NCBI GenBank assembly: GCA_037903355.1
Contig: JBAJFE010000011.1
Coordinates: forward strand, 62,001-126,000
Direction of reading: 5' to 3'
Length of the DNA stretch: 64,000 nt
Source of the DNA: Trichuris trichiura
Taxonomy: Eukaryota; Nematoda; Enoplea; Trichinellida; Trichuridae
Shown here: in pieces, positions 35,778 to 47,300 of the stretch
Position numbering within the stretch: position 1 is the first letter of the stretch
How the letters are laid out: every line of letters starts with the position of its first letter
Translations under genes and position numbers: made by a program
Notes under the pieces: model-generated
The model's input: only the letters and a program-made list of their open reading frames with translations
What the model was told of the DNA's origin: nothing
Databases searched by the model: none

Positions 35778-37471
35778 AATGCCGAATAAATTCTTGTAGT
35801 CGCTGTTTGATTTGCAGTAACGACGCAGAGAGGTTTGTAATGTCTAGCCGTATCGTCGCCGGTGCCGCTACCATTGGGCAACAACCGCAGGCACTCGCTA
35901 AAATATGGTTACAAGCAATGTACAGTAAGCGTTTGAGTCGTCAGGTACGTTCTGTTCAAATAGTGTTGCCGCCGCTTTGCATTAGTTCCGTCTTGTCGAG
36001 TTGTTGCCCGGCAGCAAAACTAATGGCGTAAAGGCAATTTAATCACAGTCCCCTAACGACCCGCACGTTCGATTTCGTGAGACGTTGCGCGACTACAACG
36101 ATCTTTGGAGGTCAACACATGCATGCACTGCGTCTAAACAAGTAAACTTTTGCTGGTCACGTTTTTTGACCCTCAATAACAAATTAATTTCGTTACCCTT
36201 CCGAACGATGGTATTAGTTCGTATGTTTATTTTTTTAGGATGGTGATGCGAAATGGCTTAAAATTTTTTTGCGCGTACGGGTACGATACAGCTTCCGGTC
36301 TTAAGAAAAAGACGCCGCGAAAGTAAAAGATCCTCGCAATGTTTTATTTGTTGGAAATTCTGATTGTTTTATCATTTCGTTGCAAGTTTGCGTGTTCGAC
36401 GATTTCCTGCGCTGCTTCCAAAAGGTGCGGTGCTTTTGAAGCAAAATGTAACGTAATGTTTTCAGGAAGCGGAGAAGCGTTAAATCGTTGGCCAGCGTAT
36501 TAGCGAGCCCACATTTACGACCTGCTCTGCTGGCAGTTGCGTGAACGAAGGGAAACTATTTACCGACACGCGGAGCATTGCAACGTTTCCTTGTATTACG
36601 CTATGTTGGTATAAATAGTTTTCCAAGTTTCTTCGGCAGTGGACGCGCATTGCTTCGTTGCTGGACGATTTTAGCTATAAGTAGCTGCATTGCTGAGACT
36701 GCAAGAGTCCTTATGAAAACGTTTAGGCGAAAAAGTCGATGCGCAGCTTCCGAAGCATCCAAGCTTGTACAATACCTTCAGTAATTAACTTACTACCTGA
36801 AAATATTTATGAATTCGGCGTCTTTAGGAACGAATCCCGCAGCGGACATTTTGATTGCTAAATCTTTTTACTCCAAGCTGAGACTTGCTTTGAAAACATA
36901 GCTCCTCTTAACGGGTGTGTGTATTAACATTATTGTACGGAAAAGCTACCCGTTCCAAAAATTAAGTGCGAAGCTTACGGGGATCACCTCCAAGCTGATA
37001 CATGACAATAACCCACCGATTTTTTCCGGCTTATCGGAAATGTTCATCAAATGAGTTCGTAAGGATGGAATTGTTACAAGTCTTTATTGTACAAACTATT
37101 AGTGCTTAAAACTGTCTCACATAGTCGCGCACTTATAAGTCATTCGTAACGCTTGATAGAATAGGTTCATGCGTTGGGATATTTTTTGCTCTTTACGACG
37201 GCTAAGTATACGCTAAAATGTCCCGCATTTTCGTATATTATAAAGTTAACATAGTTAATCTCTCTGCTGAGAACAAACATGTTTTGAAATTATAGCTTCA
37301 GCGCGGTAAGTCGTATTACGTCGACCAAAGTCAGCCTGTACACGTGTAAGTTATGAGGAGCTGGGCTTTAATGGAATGATAAGTTTAAATTGACGGAGAA
37401 GCTCTTGTCCGGTTTAAAATATTTATTTGCCTACAATTCGTTCGGTTTGTTATTCAATCCCCCTTTCCAAG
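35778..37471. other. Intergenic region
   Basis: 1.7 kb between the zinc-finger gene and the first TTBK/CK1-like kinase. I see no supported gene or repeat; it should hold the kinase promoter. Confidence 0.5.
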
Positions 37472-38443
37472 ATGGGCGAAAAAAGCGCGCATAGTATATT
37501 GAAGCCAAAAGAGGTGGTCGATAATTGGGAGGTGGTTCGAGAGCTCGGTTTCGGTACCTTCGGTGCCGTATATGAAGTTGTCAATTTGACAACGAAGACA
37601 AGAGAAGCCATGAAAGTTGAAAAAAGAAGCCAGGATGAAAGTAGTCGTACTTTGAAACTCGAAATACAGGTTTTGAAGGAACTGACGGATGCGAAAGCTC
37701 GCAACTGCTGCGCTCTAAGAGGAAGCGGTCGCAAAAGCGACTATACATATATGGTAATGACGCTGGTGGGCCCAAGTTTTGAAAATCTACTCCATACATG
37801 CAAAAATGGAAAATTGAGCTGGTACAGCGCCATGTACGCTTGTCTCTTAGCTTTAGAAGGCCTCGAAGATCTGCATAAAGCGAAGTATGTACACAGGGAT
37901 GTGAAACCGCAAAATTTTTCCGTTGGAGAGGGCAACCTGTATCGCAATGTTTATGTGCTAGACTTTGGTACGGCAAGACGTTTTTTGAAGGACAATGGTC
38001 AGCACCACAGACCTAGAGCTCGTTGTGGTTTTCGTGGTACCATGCTGTTCGCGTCTGTGCCAGCATTGAACGGGGAAGAGCAATCCCGCCGAGACGATTT
38101 GTGGTCATGGTTCTTCGTCCTTCTTCGTCTTACGACTGGGACGCTACCATGGTTGAATCTCAAAGTTCCACCTGCATTTGATGCACAGTTAAAAGTATAC
38201 GCCGACTCAAAGAGTGCGAACATCGAAAATCCTGGAAAAATGCTCAACGGTTGTCCACCTTGTTATGCTAATATACTAGACTTGATGAAAAAGCTCACAT
38301 ATTACTCAGTTCCTGCGTACCTCGACATTTATGGTCTTCTGAAAACGGCTATGGGTAAATGCGCAAATGCGGGTCAACCCCCACCACTTGATTGGCAAAC
38401 GATTAACAGTATCTCAATGAAGACAGGCCGCTTAAATCCCTAA
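37472..38443 (+). CDS. TTBK/CK1-like Ser/Thr protein kinase, intronless
   Basis: 323 residues in one exon. Kinase motifs: glycine loop GFGTFGAVYEV at about 26-36, VAIK-equivalent AMKVE with Lys48, catalytic HRDVKPQN with Asp143, DFGTARR with Asp164, then FRGT. DLWSWFF replaces the usual DLWSLFY-like segment. The DFG-TARR and FRGT pattern and CK1-type lobe place it in the tau-tubulin kinase-like branch of the CK1 group, which is expanded in nematodes. All catalytic residues are present. The ATG follows directly after an AG at the end of a C/T tract (37455-37471), an ideal trans-splice acceptor. The frame is open a little upstream but with no ATG. It resembles the kinase nested in NUP85 along its whole length (for example the shared block GTFGAVYEVVNLTTK), so the two are duplicates. 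Confidence 0.9.
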   Translation: MGEKSAHSILKPKEVVDNWEVVRELGFGTFGAVYEVVNLTTKTREAMKVEKRSQDESSRTLKLEIQVLKELTDAKARNCCALRGSGRKSDYTYMVMTLVGPSFENLLHTCKNGKLSWYSAMYACLLALEGLEDLHKAKYVHRDVKPQNFSVGEGNLYRNVYVLDFGTARRFLKDNGQHHRPRARCGFRGTMLFASVPALNGEEQSRRDDLWSWFFVLLRLTTGTLPWLNLKVPPAFDAQLKVYADSKSANIENPGKMLNGCPPCYANILDLMKKLTYYSVPAYLDIYGLLKTAMGKCANAGQPPPLDWQTINSISMKTGRLNP

Positions 38444-39175
38444 CCGCTGTCGCTGTCTGCGCGGCACTCTCTACCCACCAGTTAACATAAAAATTTTATT
38501 CGAATTACTGCAATTAAAACTTTATACTTTTTGTTATTTTTGTTGCTTTCAAGTTAGGTTTCCAGAAGCAAGCAAACAGGATACCTGCGCACACTGAAAG
38601 CAGACTGTAACTTAAAGTCACTCATTGCCAGTAAACTGAATATGCAGCAAACGTTTTCCGTTAAATTTTCCGCTGAAAAAAACAGTGGATGCTTTCCATC
38701 AGGCTCCAAGAACTTTAACTTTCGCGATTCATTGGCCAGGCATCAGCTGCCTTGGCATAGCATTATCTAATAACCATTGAATAGCGCTAGAACGGCACTG
38801 ATCTGCCAAAAAATACGTCTCGAACTACACCGACATTCGAAATAACTTGTGTGACTTGTCTTGAAACGATTGTTAGTCATTGCAACATCCTACCATAGGG
38901 CACAAATCAACTGTCATATAGGCGCTCGCTTTCTTGTAGATGACGGTTTTGTTTGCTTTAACGTAAAACAATCAAAACGTATTTTGGAGACGGAGTTTTG
39001 TTATTTTCAATAACCGGCAATGAAAGGCAGAAATTCACAGATTTTTCTCAATGGTTACCTGCAAACACTCAATATATTACGGTTGTTAGTTAGCGTTTTG
39101 TTTGGTTTCTCTTCGGGTCAATGGAGTTGGATAATTCTTCTTGGAAAAACCGAATTAAGTGACAGAAAAGCTCAC
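38444..39175. other. Intergenic region upstream of NUP85
   Basis: Holds the 3' UTR of the kinase (ATTAAA near 38513) and the 5' region of NUP85. No other feature is supported. Confidence 0.45.
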
Positions 39176-42100
39176 ATGGATGCAGCCGCCTCGTCGGACA
39201 GAGAATACTACCGCAGAATGGGAGACAGGGAAGATGCAGTGGAGGAAATACAAAAGCGATCCGGCATACCCGCCATTGCCTGGACCGTTAACGGCGACGT
39301 TATTGTTAGCAAAAGTGAAGACGAAAAGTGTCCAGGTGAGAGAGACGGCCCGGACGGTTAGCAATAGGGCACGTTTTATTGAGCGTTTGTGCGCCTCTTA
39401 TTGCCACTTTGAATAGGCGGCAGGAAAGTGTGTTGAAGGTTCAATGGTTGCCGTTTTGGTTCAATAAGTTCAAGCAATTTTTTTGTGTTGTTTGTTCTCG
39501 ACGGAATGCTTGTTTAGAACCAATTACAATCTCGAAGTCAATTTGGGATGCTTCGGTTGAATTGTACGCGCATCCTGCAATGCGTAGCGTCATCACCGAA
39601 TCGGAAGGTAGCTGATGTTAGGCGCAATTGACTATCGTAGTTTTAAATTTTTAGGAATTTTTAAAGAGGTTTGCGAAACTGCCAGCTTATCGAAATCCGG
39701 TAGCATTTGCACAACCAGGTGGAATTGACCCTCCAGCGAAAGCAGCTTGTTAAACATGCAGTTTTAGACTTCAAAATTGCTGCTTGCAATATCAACAGTT
39801 GATCGACGAGCATCGTGTCAGCTTGAAATCAACAGCGGTTGGTATTGGTAGTCAAGTGGTAATTTTTTGTGCTTGCGAAACAATCGCCAATTAGCGTTTA
39901 TTTTGTTCAAGCTGAAAAGATTTGAAATTTACGAAACTTTCTTCATTCTTATTTGGCACATCTACTTGCGTACCGAATGTAAGTTCTAGCGCTTAGCTTA
40001 GTTGGGTTGCCACTTACAGTATACGTGATGCGCATGCTCTATGACCGTGCATTTTTAGCTGACGGCACCGTTTCCGATTTGTGTCTTTGGTCTGACCTCC
40101 TTGCTGACGACGCCAAGACTTTGGCAAATGAGGTTTTAAAATCAAGCACTGTTGACGACGATGACGATCTCTATTGGAAGGCCGTATGTTGGCAGTGGGG
40201 CAAATTAAGCGCGTAAACCACCTGTTTGTTTGCAGCTGAATCTATGTGTACTTCTTGGCTGCTTGGAACATGCGAAGGCGCTTTTGACTAATCATCCTCG
40301 CTGCGGCTCTCCTTCCATCAACCGTATGCTGGAGCTTATTGAATTATTCTCCAAACATTTATCCGTCCGTAGTGGTTTGCTGCTCAAGTGGAACTGCAAT
40401 CTATATTTATCTTAGAATCTGGAGGCTACTGGTAATTTAACTAAAAGCCGCAAGGATGGTAGCGCTCAAATGCAAGAGAAGATTTGGTACGGAAAAGTGA
40501 CGAGCATTATAGAAGAGGGGCATTTTCCTCCCGGCTCTCGGTTGGACGTACTAGCGAAGGTACATAAAAATGCGCGCATATCAAATCCTGGGTCAGACAT
40601 ACTGCGCGTTTCAGCTTGTAAGAGGCGATCAAGAAGCGTTTGAGGCCGTAAGCTCGGCTTGCGGGACGTGGTTATCACTTCTTATGGGCAGACTGCTGCG
40701 ATCGCCCTATCTCACCATCAGTAACCTTGAACCCATTGCAATGGTTAAGCTCATACTGCATTCAATATACTCTTCAATTAGTCATTTTTCTGTAGTGCTA
40801 CAGCTCGATTTATAAAGCGAACCGCTTTTGTCCTATCGATGGTCTCTACGAGAGTTTACTTTCTATGGAAGTTCGTGATTTTCTGGTGCAAGTCAGGTAG
40901 ACAATGCAAATATTTTTCGAAGAAGATTTTTAGGACTGCTTTAGCGATGTGTTTGACGACTTATGGTTGGCAGCGCATTTGTCAAACTTGTTTTACTGCG
41001 TTATACCGGAATGTCTGCAAAGGTAAGCGCCCAAATATGGTGTTCCGTGTGCGCCCATCGAGTTTCCTTTTATTATACAATCGGTTGAATCTCATTAACG
41101 AAAGCAGATCAATATAAGTGACAGGGCGTCAGTTAAACTTAATTGTGCCCAAAGAAAAGCAGAAGTGCTATCGCATGAAGTTGTAACAATTCTACTGACA
41201 GAGATTCGAAAAAGTATCGGCTATTTTCCGCAGCAGTTAACCGTTTTTGTTGCGCAGATGTTCACATGTTTTTTCAAGGAGCGATAAGCATACTTGTTTA
41301 CCGTAATTTTAAAATGGCGTCACTGCATAAAATACGTAGAGAACAGTTGCCGCCTCAAGTTTCCAAGAAATATTGAAATGTTGAAGCATGAATGAAAACG
41401 TAATCAATCGTCTTGCCGCATTGCGATCGCTGCTGTCGAACTTGCGTTGTTTGAGTTGTTTTCTCTTAGGTCGTTTGTGTTTTTTAAAATTATCGACAGC
41501 TAATTATGGAACAGTGTTAATTTTGCGATTTAAAGTCAAGCAAAAACTTTATCTTTGCAAGTCTTTAAAAGTAAACTTTTAGTGGATTCACAAGTTTGAC
41601 GAATTTAATTGTATGCATATTTCGCAAACTATCTTACTTAACGCTTTCACGTTTGCACATTCCATTGTGAATCTACGAAGCCGGTTAACTTGAATTCTAT
41701 CTATGCTGGGAAATAGCTTTATACATGAAGTTCTGCTTTCCCCTTATCTTAGTACTATGCTGTCGATTAGTTGATCTGTAATGGCGATTTCTTTCAGCGT
41801 GGTTGACGGTGAGCATTGCAATCTACGCGAACATTTTGTTCTCAGCTATGGAGATCATTTGCTGTCGCATGAAGAGTAACATCTTATACTTTCGTTGTCT
41901 CGTTATCTAAGCTTGTATGTCTTCAGCCTGTGGACGAGCGGCATAGAGTACATGCTGACCAGCAAGAAAGGAAGGTTGTTGAATCTCCGTTTTTTTTGGT
42001 TTTTTAACTTTCCTGCTGTTGCAGAGCAATGCTGAAGGAGCGATTGGTGGCACTTGCTTTTTCCAACGAGGAAGGATGGCGCTCTGTCATTGCCGAATGC

Positions 42101-44158
42101 AAACGAAGAAATCTGGTTGACATAGGTTCATTCTATTGATTTGTGGTTTTTAAAGAAAAGAATACTCTTTTCCAGCGTCATTGTTGTTCACTAAAAAGGC
42201 GTACAAAGAATTAAGAGAGCAGAATTATTCTGGTGCTTTATTGGCTGCCATTGAATCGACGGTTAGCTTCCGAGCTTGCTTCCGCATTAGCTTTATTTAT
42301 TATTTTAGAACATTGTGACGCTTCGGGAAGTGGGAGAGCATTTGTTTCAGAAAACAGACGTACTGTCGGTAATGACTGATCTCGCCGATGACTTACGTTG
42401 GCCATTCGAGTTGCGAGACGACGTAGTGATTACTTTGGGTGAGTGTTCCGTGTTTCATAACGTGGCTGTCCCTTCGCCTAAATCAAAAGGCTTCGCGTTT
42501 GTTGAAACTGTTTTGAAAGAAAATCGCGCAATGTCACTGAAAGTACTGTTACTTACTGATAAGCAGGTTATTCGAGCTGTTATTTTAAATTTTAAACTGT
42601 TCGTCATTTTGCCGGTTTATCAGCAACAAAGGCAATGACATTATTTTGGTCCCGTCGTGCGCAGGGCTATTGCTAGGATGTCGGCACCACCACCATCGCA
42701 GCACCGTCTGTTGAAGGTTGATAGCGTAGTTGAATCGTGGCAGGTAGTTAGAGAGATCGGTTGCGGCACTTTCGGTGCCGTCTACGAGGTTGTCAATTTG
42801 ACAACCAAAGCCCACGAAGCAATGAAAGTGGAAAGCCGCGAACAGCCGGAGTCCTGCCGCACGTTGAAACAAGAAATCGCAGTTCTCAAGGAGCTGAATG
42901 AAAACAAGGCAAGAAATTGTTGCGCGCTGACCGGCAGCGGCAAGCTTCAGGAATTTTCATTCATGGTCATGTCGTTGGTGGGTCCAAGTTTTGAATCGGT
43001 GGTGAAGAATTGTAAAAAACCGGACGGACCACCCAGATTGGGTTGGTATTCCGCCGCGTATTTGGGTACTCTTTCTTTGCAAGCTCTGGAAGACTTGCAC
43101 AAAATTCGATACATTCACAGAGATATCAAACCGCAAAACTACGCCGTTGGTATTGCTTCCGAGCCGCGTAAAGTTTTTCTACTCGACTTCGGTACGGCCA
43201 GACGTTACATCAACGATTCCGGCGCTCATCACCGCCCAAGGGCAAAGGCGGCCTTTCGGGGAACCGTATGGTACGCATCAAGCAACGCCCTGCGGGGTGA
43301 GGAACAATCAAGGCGCGATGATATGTGGGCTTGGTACTACATCCTTGTCCGTATCACCCAGGGTGATCTACCTTGGATGCATTTGCCTGCTGCCGCTTCG
43401 TTTGAAGATGAGTTGGAAGCTACGGCAAAATGCAAAGATGAAAATATGCTGAAATGCAAGAAAATGCTTTCCTCTTGTCCGCCCGAGTATCAAGAGATCT
43501 TGGAAGTAATTCGTCCATTGACTTACTATATGGCGCCGGAGTACAATTCCATCTATGAATTGCTAAACAAAATAACGCAGAAGGAATTAAAGGGTCGCAC
43601 TTCCCTACCATTGGAATGGGAAGGAAGTACGGCTTCTACAAGTTCCAAAACAAAATGAATTCCTTACAGCGGTGTTGGCGAATTGCGATGTAATAATTCA
43701 CTGTATATGTATAACATGTTGTTATTAGTCCCGTTACGCCAGTTTACGAGCTTGACATTATTGTTTTTTTTTCTAAACAGCAATGTACCACGATTGCGTT
43801 AAGCATTTGAAGAATGGTAGGACAAGACAGACCGCCTGCTGTCTAGCAGAGCTTATTTGCAGTGATCGCATCCCTGGCTCAGCTAGGTTGCGCCTTTGTC
43901 ATCGGCTTTGCTTGCTATTGAAGGATGAAGCAGAGGTGCATAAATTTCTTCAATCGGCTTCCGTAACTGACTTGTCCGCTTCAGGCGCTCAACAAGGAGC
44001 ACATACGCAGGGTGTTCGTTCAATTTCAATTGTTGAAATGTCTGCACGATTCGGCGGTCGACGGGGATGGTTGCAATTCCCTCACCGCCGATGATTTGAA
44101 CTTTGCCAACGGGCTTTTGCAAAAACGCTACAGCAGTCTTCTTCTATTGACCAAGTGA
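39176..44158 (+). CDS. NUP85: Nucleoporin NUP85 (Y-complex), hosts a nested kinase gene
   Basis: Scaffold subunit of the nuclear-pore Y-complex (known for the family). Exons: 39176-39335, 39368-39607, 39655-39718, 39768-39868, about 40020-40183, 40236-~40387, ~40448-40559, 40615-40743, 40796-40891, 40934-41022, 41798-41875, 41927-41974, 42025-42125, 42176-42261, 42309-42438, 43781-43935, 43985-44158; about 690 residues. Anchors to animal NUP85 include YWKALNLCVLLGCLEHAKAL, LWLAAHLSNL, LWTSGIEYM and LRWPFELRDDV. Alignment length to the human protein, as I recall it, decided several splice choices. The start codon, the 5' edge of exon 5 (40002 possible) and the exon 6/7 boundary are uncertain. 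Intron 42439-43780 keeps phase 1 and contains a complete kinase gene on the same strand. Intron 41023-41797 is 775 bp with nothing recognised inside. AATAAA is at 44193-44198. Confidence 0.85.
42678..43658 (+). CDS. TTBK/CK1-like Ser/Thr protein kinase nested in a NUP85 intron
   Basis: 326 residues in one exon. Glycine loop GCGTFGAVYEV at about 28-38, Lys50 in AMKVE, catalytic HRDIKPQN with Asp149, DFGTARR with Asp170, FRGTVWYAS activation segment and RRDDMWAWYY. All catalytic residues are kept, so it is probably active. It is a TTBK-like member of the CK1 group and a full-length duplicate of the kinase at 37472-38443. It lies wholly inside NUP85 intron 42439-43780 on the same strand. The ATG at 42678 follows an AG (42664 region) by about a dozen bases. 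Being intronless and nested suggests origin by retroposition, or local duplication of an intronless copy. Confidence 0.9.
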   Translation: MSAPPPSQHRLLKVDSVVESWQVVREIGCGTFGAVYEVVNLTTKAHEAMKVESREQPESCRTLKQEIAVLKELNENKARNCCALTGSGKLQEFSFMVMSLVGPSFESVVKNCKKPDGPPRLGWYSAAYLGTLSLQALEDLHKIRYIHRDIKPQNYAVGIASEPRKVFLLDFGTARRYINDSGAHHRPRAKAAFRGTVWYASSNALRGEEQSRRDDMWAWYYILVRITQGDLPWMHLPAAASFEDELEATAKCKDENMLKCKKMLSSCPPEYQEILEVIRPLTYYMAPEYNSIYELLNKITQKELKGRTSLPLEWEGSTASTSSKTK

Positions 44159-44192
44159 CAATTCGAACGGAACACTTCTAACCACGCGAAAT

Positions 44193-44198
44193 AATAAA
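44193..44198 (+). terminator. poly(A) signal of NUP85
   Basis: AATAAA 35 bp after the NUP85 stop; the next gene's 5' exon begins less than 150 bp later. Confidence 0.55.
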
Positions 44199-44365
44199 AC
44201 GATTGTTGGCCGTTTCGAGTTCTCGTTCCTCTTTTTTGCCAAATGCCGTTGACGCACCGTTCTATACTTTTTTCACTTTGTTCGAATTTGGTTTGCTATT
44301 TGCTTTCTTTGTTGATGCTTACTTTTGTCTTTGAACAGCGTGGCGTCAAAAAGAGAAAGCTGACC

Positions 44366-47300
44366 ATGCCGCCGACCTTGGGCGCAATGATCTTGGCGTC
44401 GTCCGGCAACTCTTCTCAGCCCGGTAAGTAGCAGTGTTTAAGGCAACTTGCCGCGGCGCGGTACTTTTTTTTGACGCTTAAAGTTTCGTTCTTTTTCCAA
44501 CTTTTATAAGGCCTTTGACGTAAGTCAAAGCCGCATGGCGAATATATTTACGCGGCCACCCGATTCTCCCAGACGCGTTCGTTAGATCGCCCTGATTGCT
44601 AACGTTTTTTTTCGTGGCGACAAGAAAACCGCATGATGAGATTCAGTGTTTGCGTAATGTGCTGCCAACCGGGCTTATGGTCGTTATTCGTTTCACTCTT
44701 AATGCCAGACGGCCGCCGCCGGTTTGTTGTTGTTGTTGTTGCATTTGTGAAAAGACTTTTCACTTCACCCATTGGCAGCACAATCCTTCTGTGTCCACAC
44801 TTTAACGTAATGACAGTTTGCTTTTGATTCTACAGAAGTGGCGCCGGCTTTTTGTTCGTCTATGTAATATTTTATCTTTGTCAACGCTTCTCGTGTTGAT
44901 TTAAATGCATGGCAAGTTCACAGATGTCATTCAAGGTTAGTCGTGTACGCGTACGTTGTTTGCTCACCTTAATGTAATAGTGGTCAATCAACCGTCAATC
45001 TTGTTAAAACTTCAAGCTTAGAGATAAGGCCATTTTGGTTTCTTCGCATTTCATCTTCAACTTAGCAAGAGATACCCTAAGCTTAGGCTTAGGCTTAGCT
45101 TTTGTTGCTCTTTTTAAACGAAGCGAATAACCCCTTGGCCTGCGTAGGCTTTGCTTTACAGCCGGTCGAACTTTTTCCACTTTGTTAAATTTCCGCGTAG
45201 GCAGGTTGAGGTAGTGGAAAATTATTTTCGCCCCTTCCGGTTTGAAATTTCATTTTTACTTCCAATCTTTTTTTTTCGTCCAGCCGCTGCGACACCTATG
45301 GAATGATCGTCTGCAGTGAATAAATAGGGTCGTAATGGGGTTAGGTTTACTCGAATAAAGCCACTTTTAATTGGGTTTGTCTTCCTACTATACTTTGTCA
45401 GCCAACCGCTGCGTTGTGGTAGTATGCCGACCTTGTTTTCGATTGCCGCAACGTCGAGCGGGTCAATCCCGTCATTTTGTCGCAAATCCTTTGGCATTTG
45501 CAGCCATTCAGTGCGACCCGGTTTTTACGCGTACTCATGCCGAACGGTTGTGAGGAAAAAAATAAAGGGAAGGCGGGACGCCCAACCTGGTTTGATCGAG
45601 CATCCTCCCGGCTTTGTTTGACATTAGCTGTGTACCGCAGCAATGCTCTTTTTCGCTCGTTTTTGCAACGTACAAGTTTTGCTTCCTCAATTATTAATAA
45701 CGTGCGCAGCGTTAGCTCGTGAGGCACTGATTACAGATTACAGACTTTTAAATTAAAAGGACACAATATACGGTAGCCGTCGCATTTTTGCCGCTCATTT
45801 TCGCGTCCTCGGTGACCCGTTCTCATATTCTTGACATTGCGCTCGGCGACGTGACCGTTTGAGTATGGTATATTCAATTGTCCGGTTGACTTCTTTCCAC
45901 GTTTGTGTGTACATTCCTTTCGCCTTCTGGAACGACACGCTTGTGTCAATATTTTAAGAAGATAGACGTTCCAGCTCTTCACACTTAAAAGGCAATAGCG
46001 ATCGATGTGCCACCAGTCTTGCTTGCGCGTCGACGTCCGTTTTCTCGTAGTGGCTACCACGAATATGGCTTGCTCCTTTAGGAACCCAAAAACACTTTTG
46101 CAAGGGGTTCTTCATTCAATTGAAGGGCGCACAATGAACCGGTTATCAGAAGTGTCAGGTGGTCCACGTAGCAATTATAGGAAGGGGCGCGTTCCTTCTG
46201 TGTGCGCGTGAAAATTCCGTGCACTCTCATGCTTGTTGTTTCCACAACGTTGCTGCCGCCGCTCGGCAACTTTCTGGATTGTCGCATGAATTGGCATAAT
46301 GCCAAATGAGTTGATGTTAGTGTGCCGTCCGACAGGTGTTCAACGTCTGCGACATATGCTTTATCGGCACGACTTGGATGTGTGCGTCCTTGGGTTGTCC
46401 CACCGATGCATGGTTCTAGCGAAGGTCAGTTGGCAGCTGTTAGAAGTTTGTGCCGTGAAAATGGAGACAACCTTTTTTTCCCTTCTTCATCGACTTGACA
46501 GTCTTCGCTTTTCCTTTGCACGGACGGCACACTTCCGTCCTCTTTATGCAAAGGTGTTCAGCGCGTACGCATTGTTTTCTTCGGTCGTAAATTTCCCAAG
46601 GCTCTCTCAACTTCATGAGTCAACCTTTGACGTAGGCAGTTTCACGTGCCTTGCAAAGTTTCCATATCGTAGGCGTCGAGAAGCCGTCTCCATGACGTTA
46701 CATTGCGGCAAATGAGTTTATCCCCTCTTAAGCGTAGCGCAAACTGTAATAACAACCTTTGGACAACTGTTTTTGCTCGCTTGACGCGAAAGGAATGCCA
46801 GCCGCTTTTGGGTTCCCAGCATAGGGCGCTCCAGTTGTTGAAGGAAGGACAGTAATTTGTAAACGCACGTAATGCTTTGCTTTTGGGTGACCAAAGCGAA
46901 AAGTGTCAAGTGTTTTTTACGTTTGTTATGCCAATTCTTGCTGAACGTATGACGTCATCGTTTAGTGAAATGACGTTATTCGCATGTGACGCATCTAATT
47001 GAACTAAGGCGTTGCAAAGCTAGATGAGGTGATCGTATAATTCCCCATTTGGCAACACGTTACATAACCCCTCCCCCCGACCAGTGCGAGTTCTCGCTCG
47101 AGCAAGCAGACGAGTTTTGGCATTCAATATGCTACTAACCTGTAAAGTTTGTCGTCGGCATGCAAAGGCCGTATGCGCCTCCATTGCAACAGTTCATCAT
47201 CGCCTCCGTATGCAGCATTAGGCGTAAAAGTCTTGAGCGGCTGTCAACAGAGCTGAAATATGGATTGCAAGAGTGGTTTTTTACATTCGCGCCTTCTTGC

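Noticed and set aside
43883..44122. 79-codon minus-strand frame
   Set aside because: Shadow of the last two NUP85 exons.
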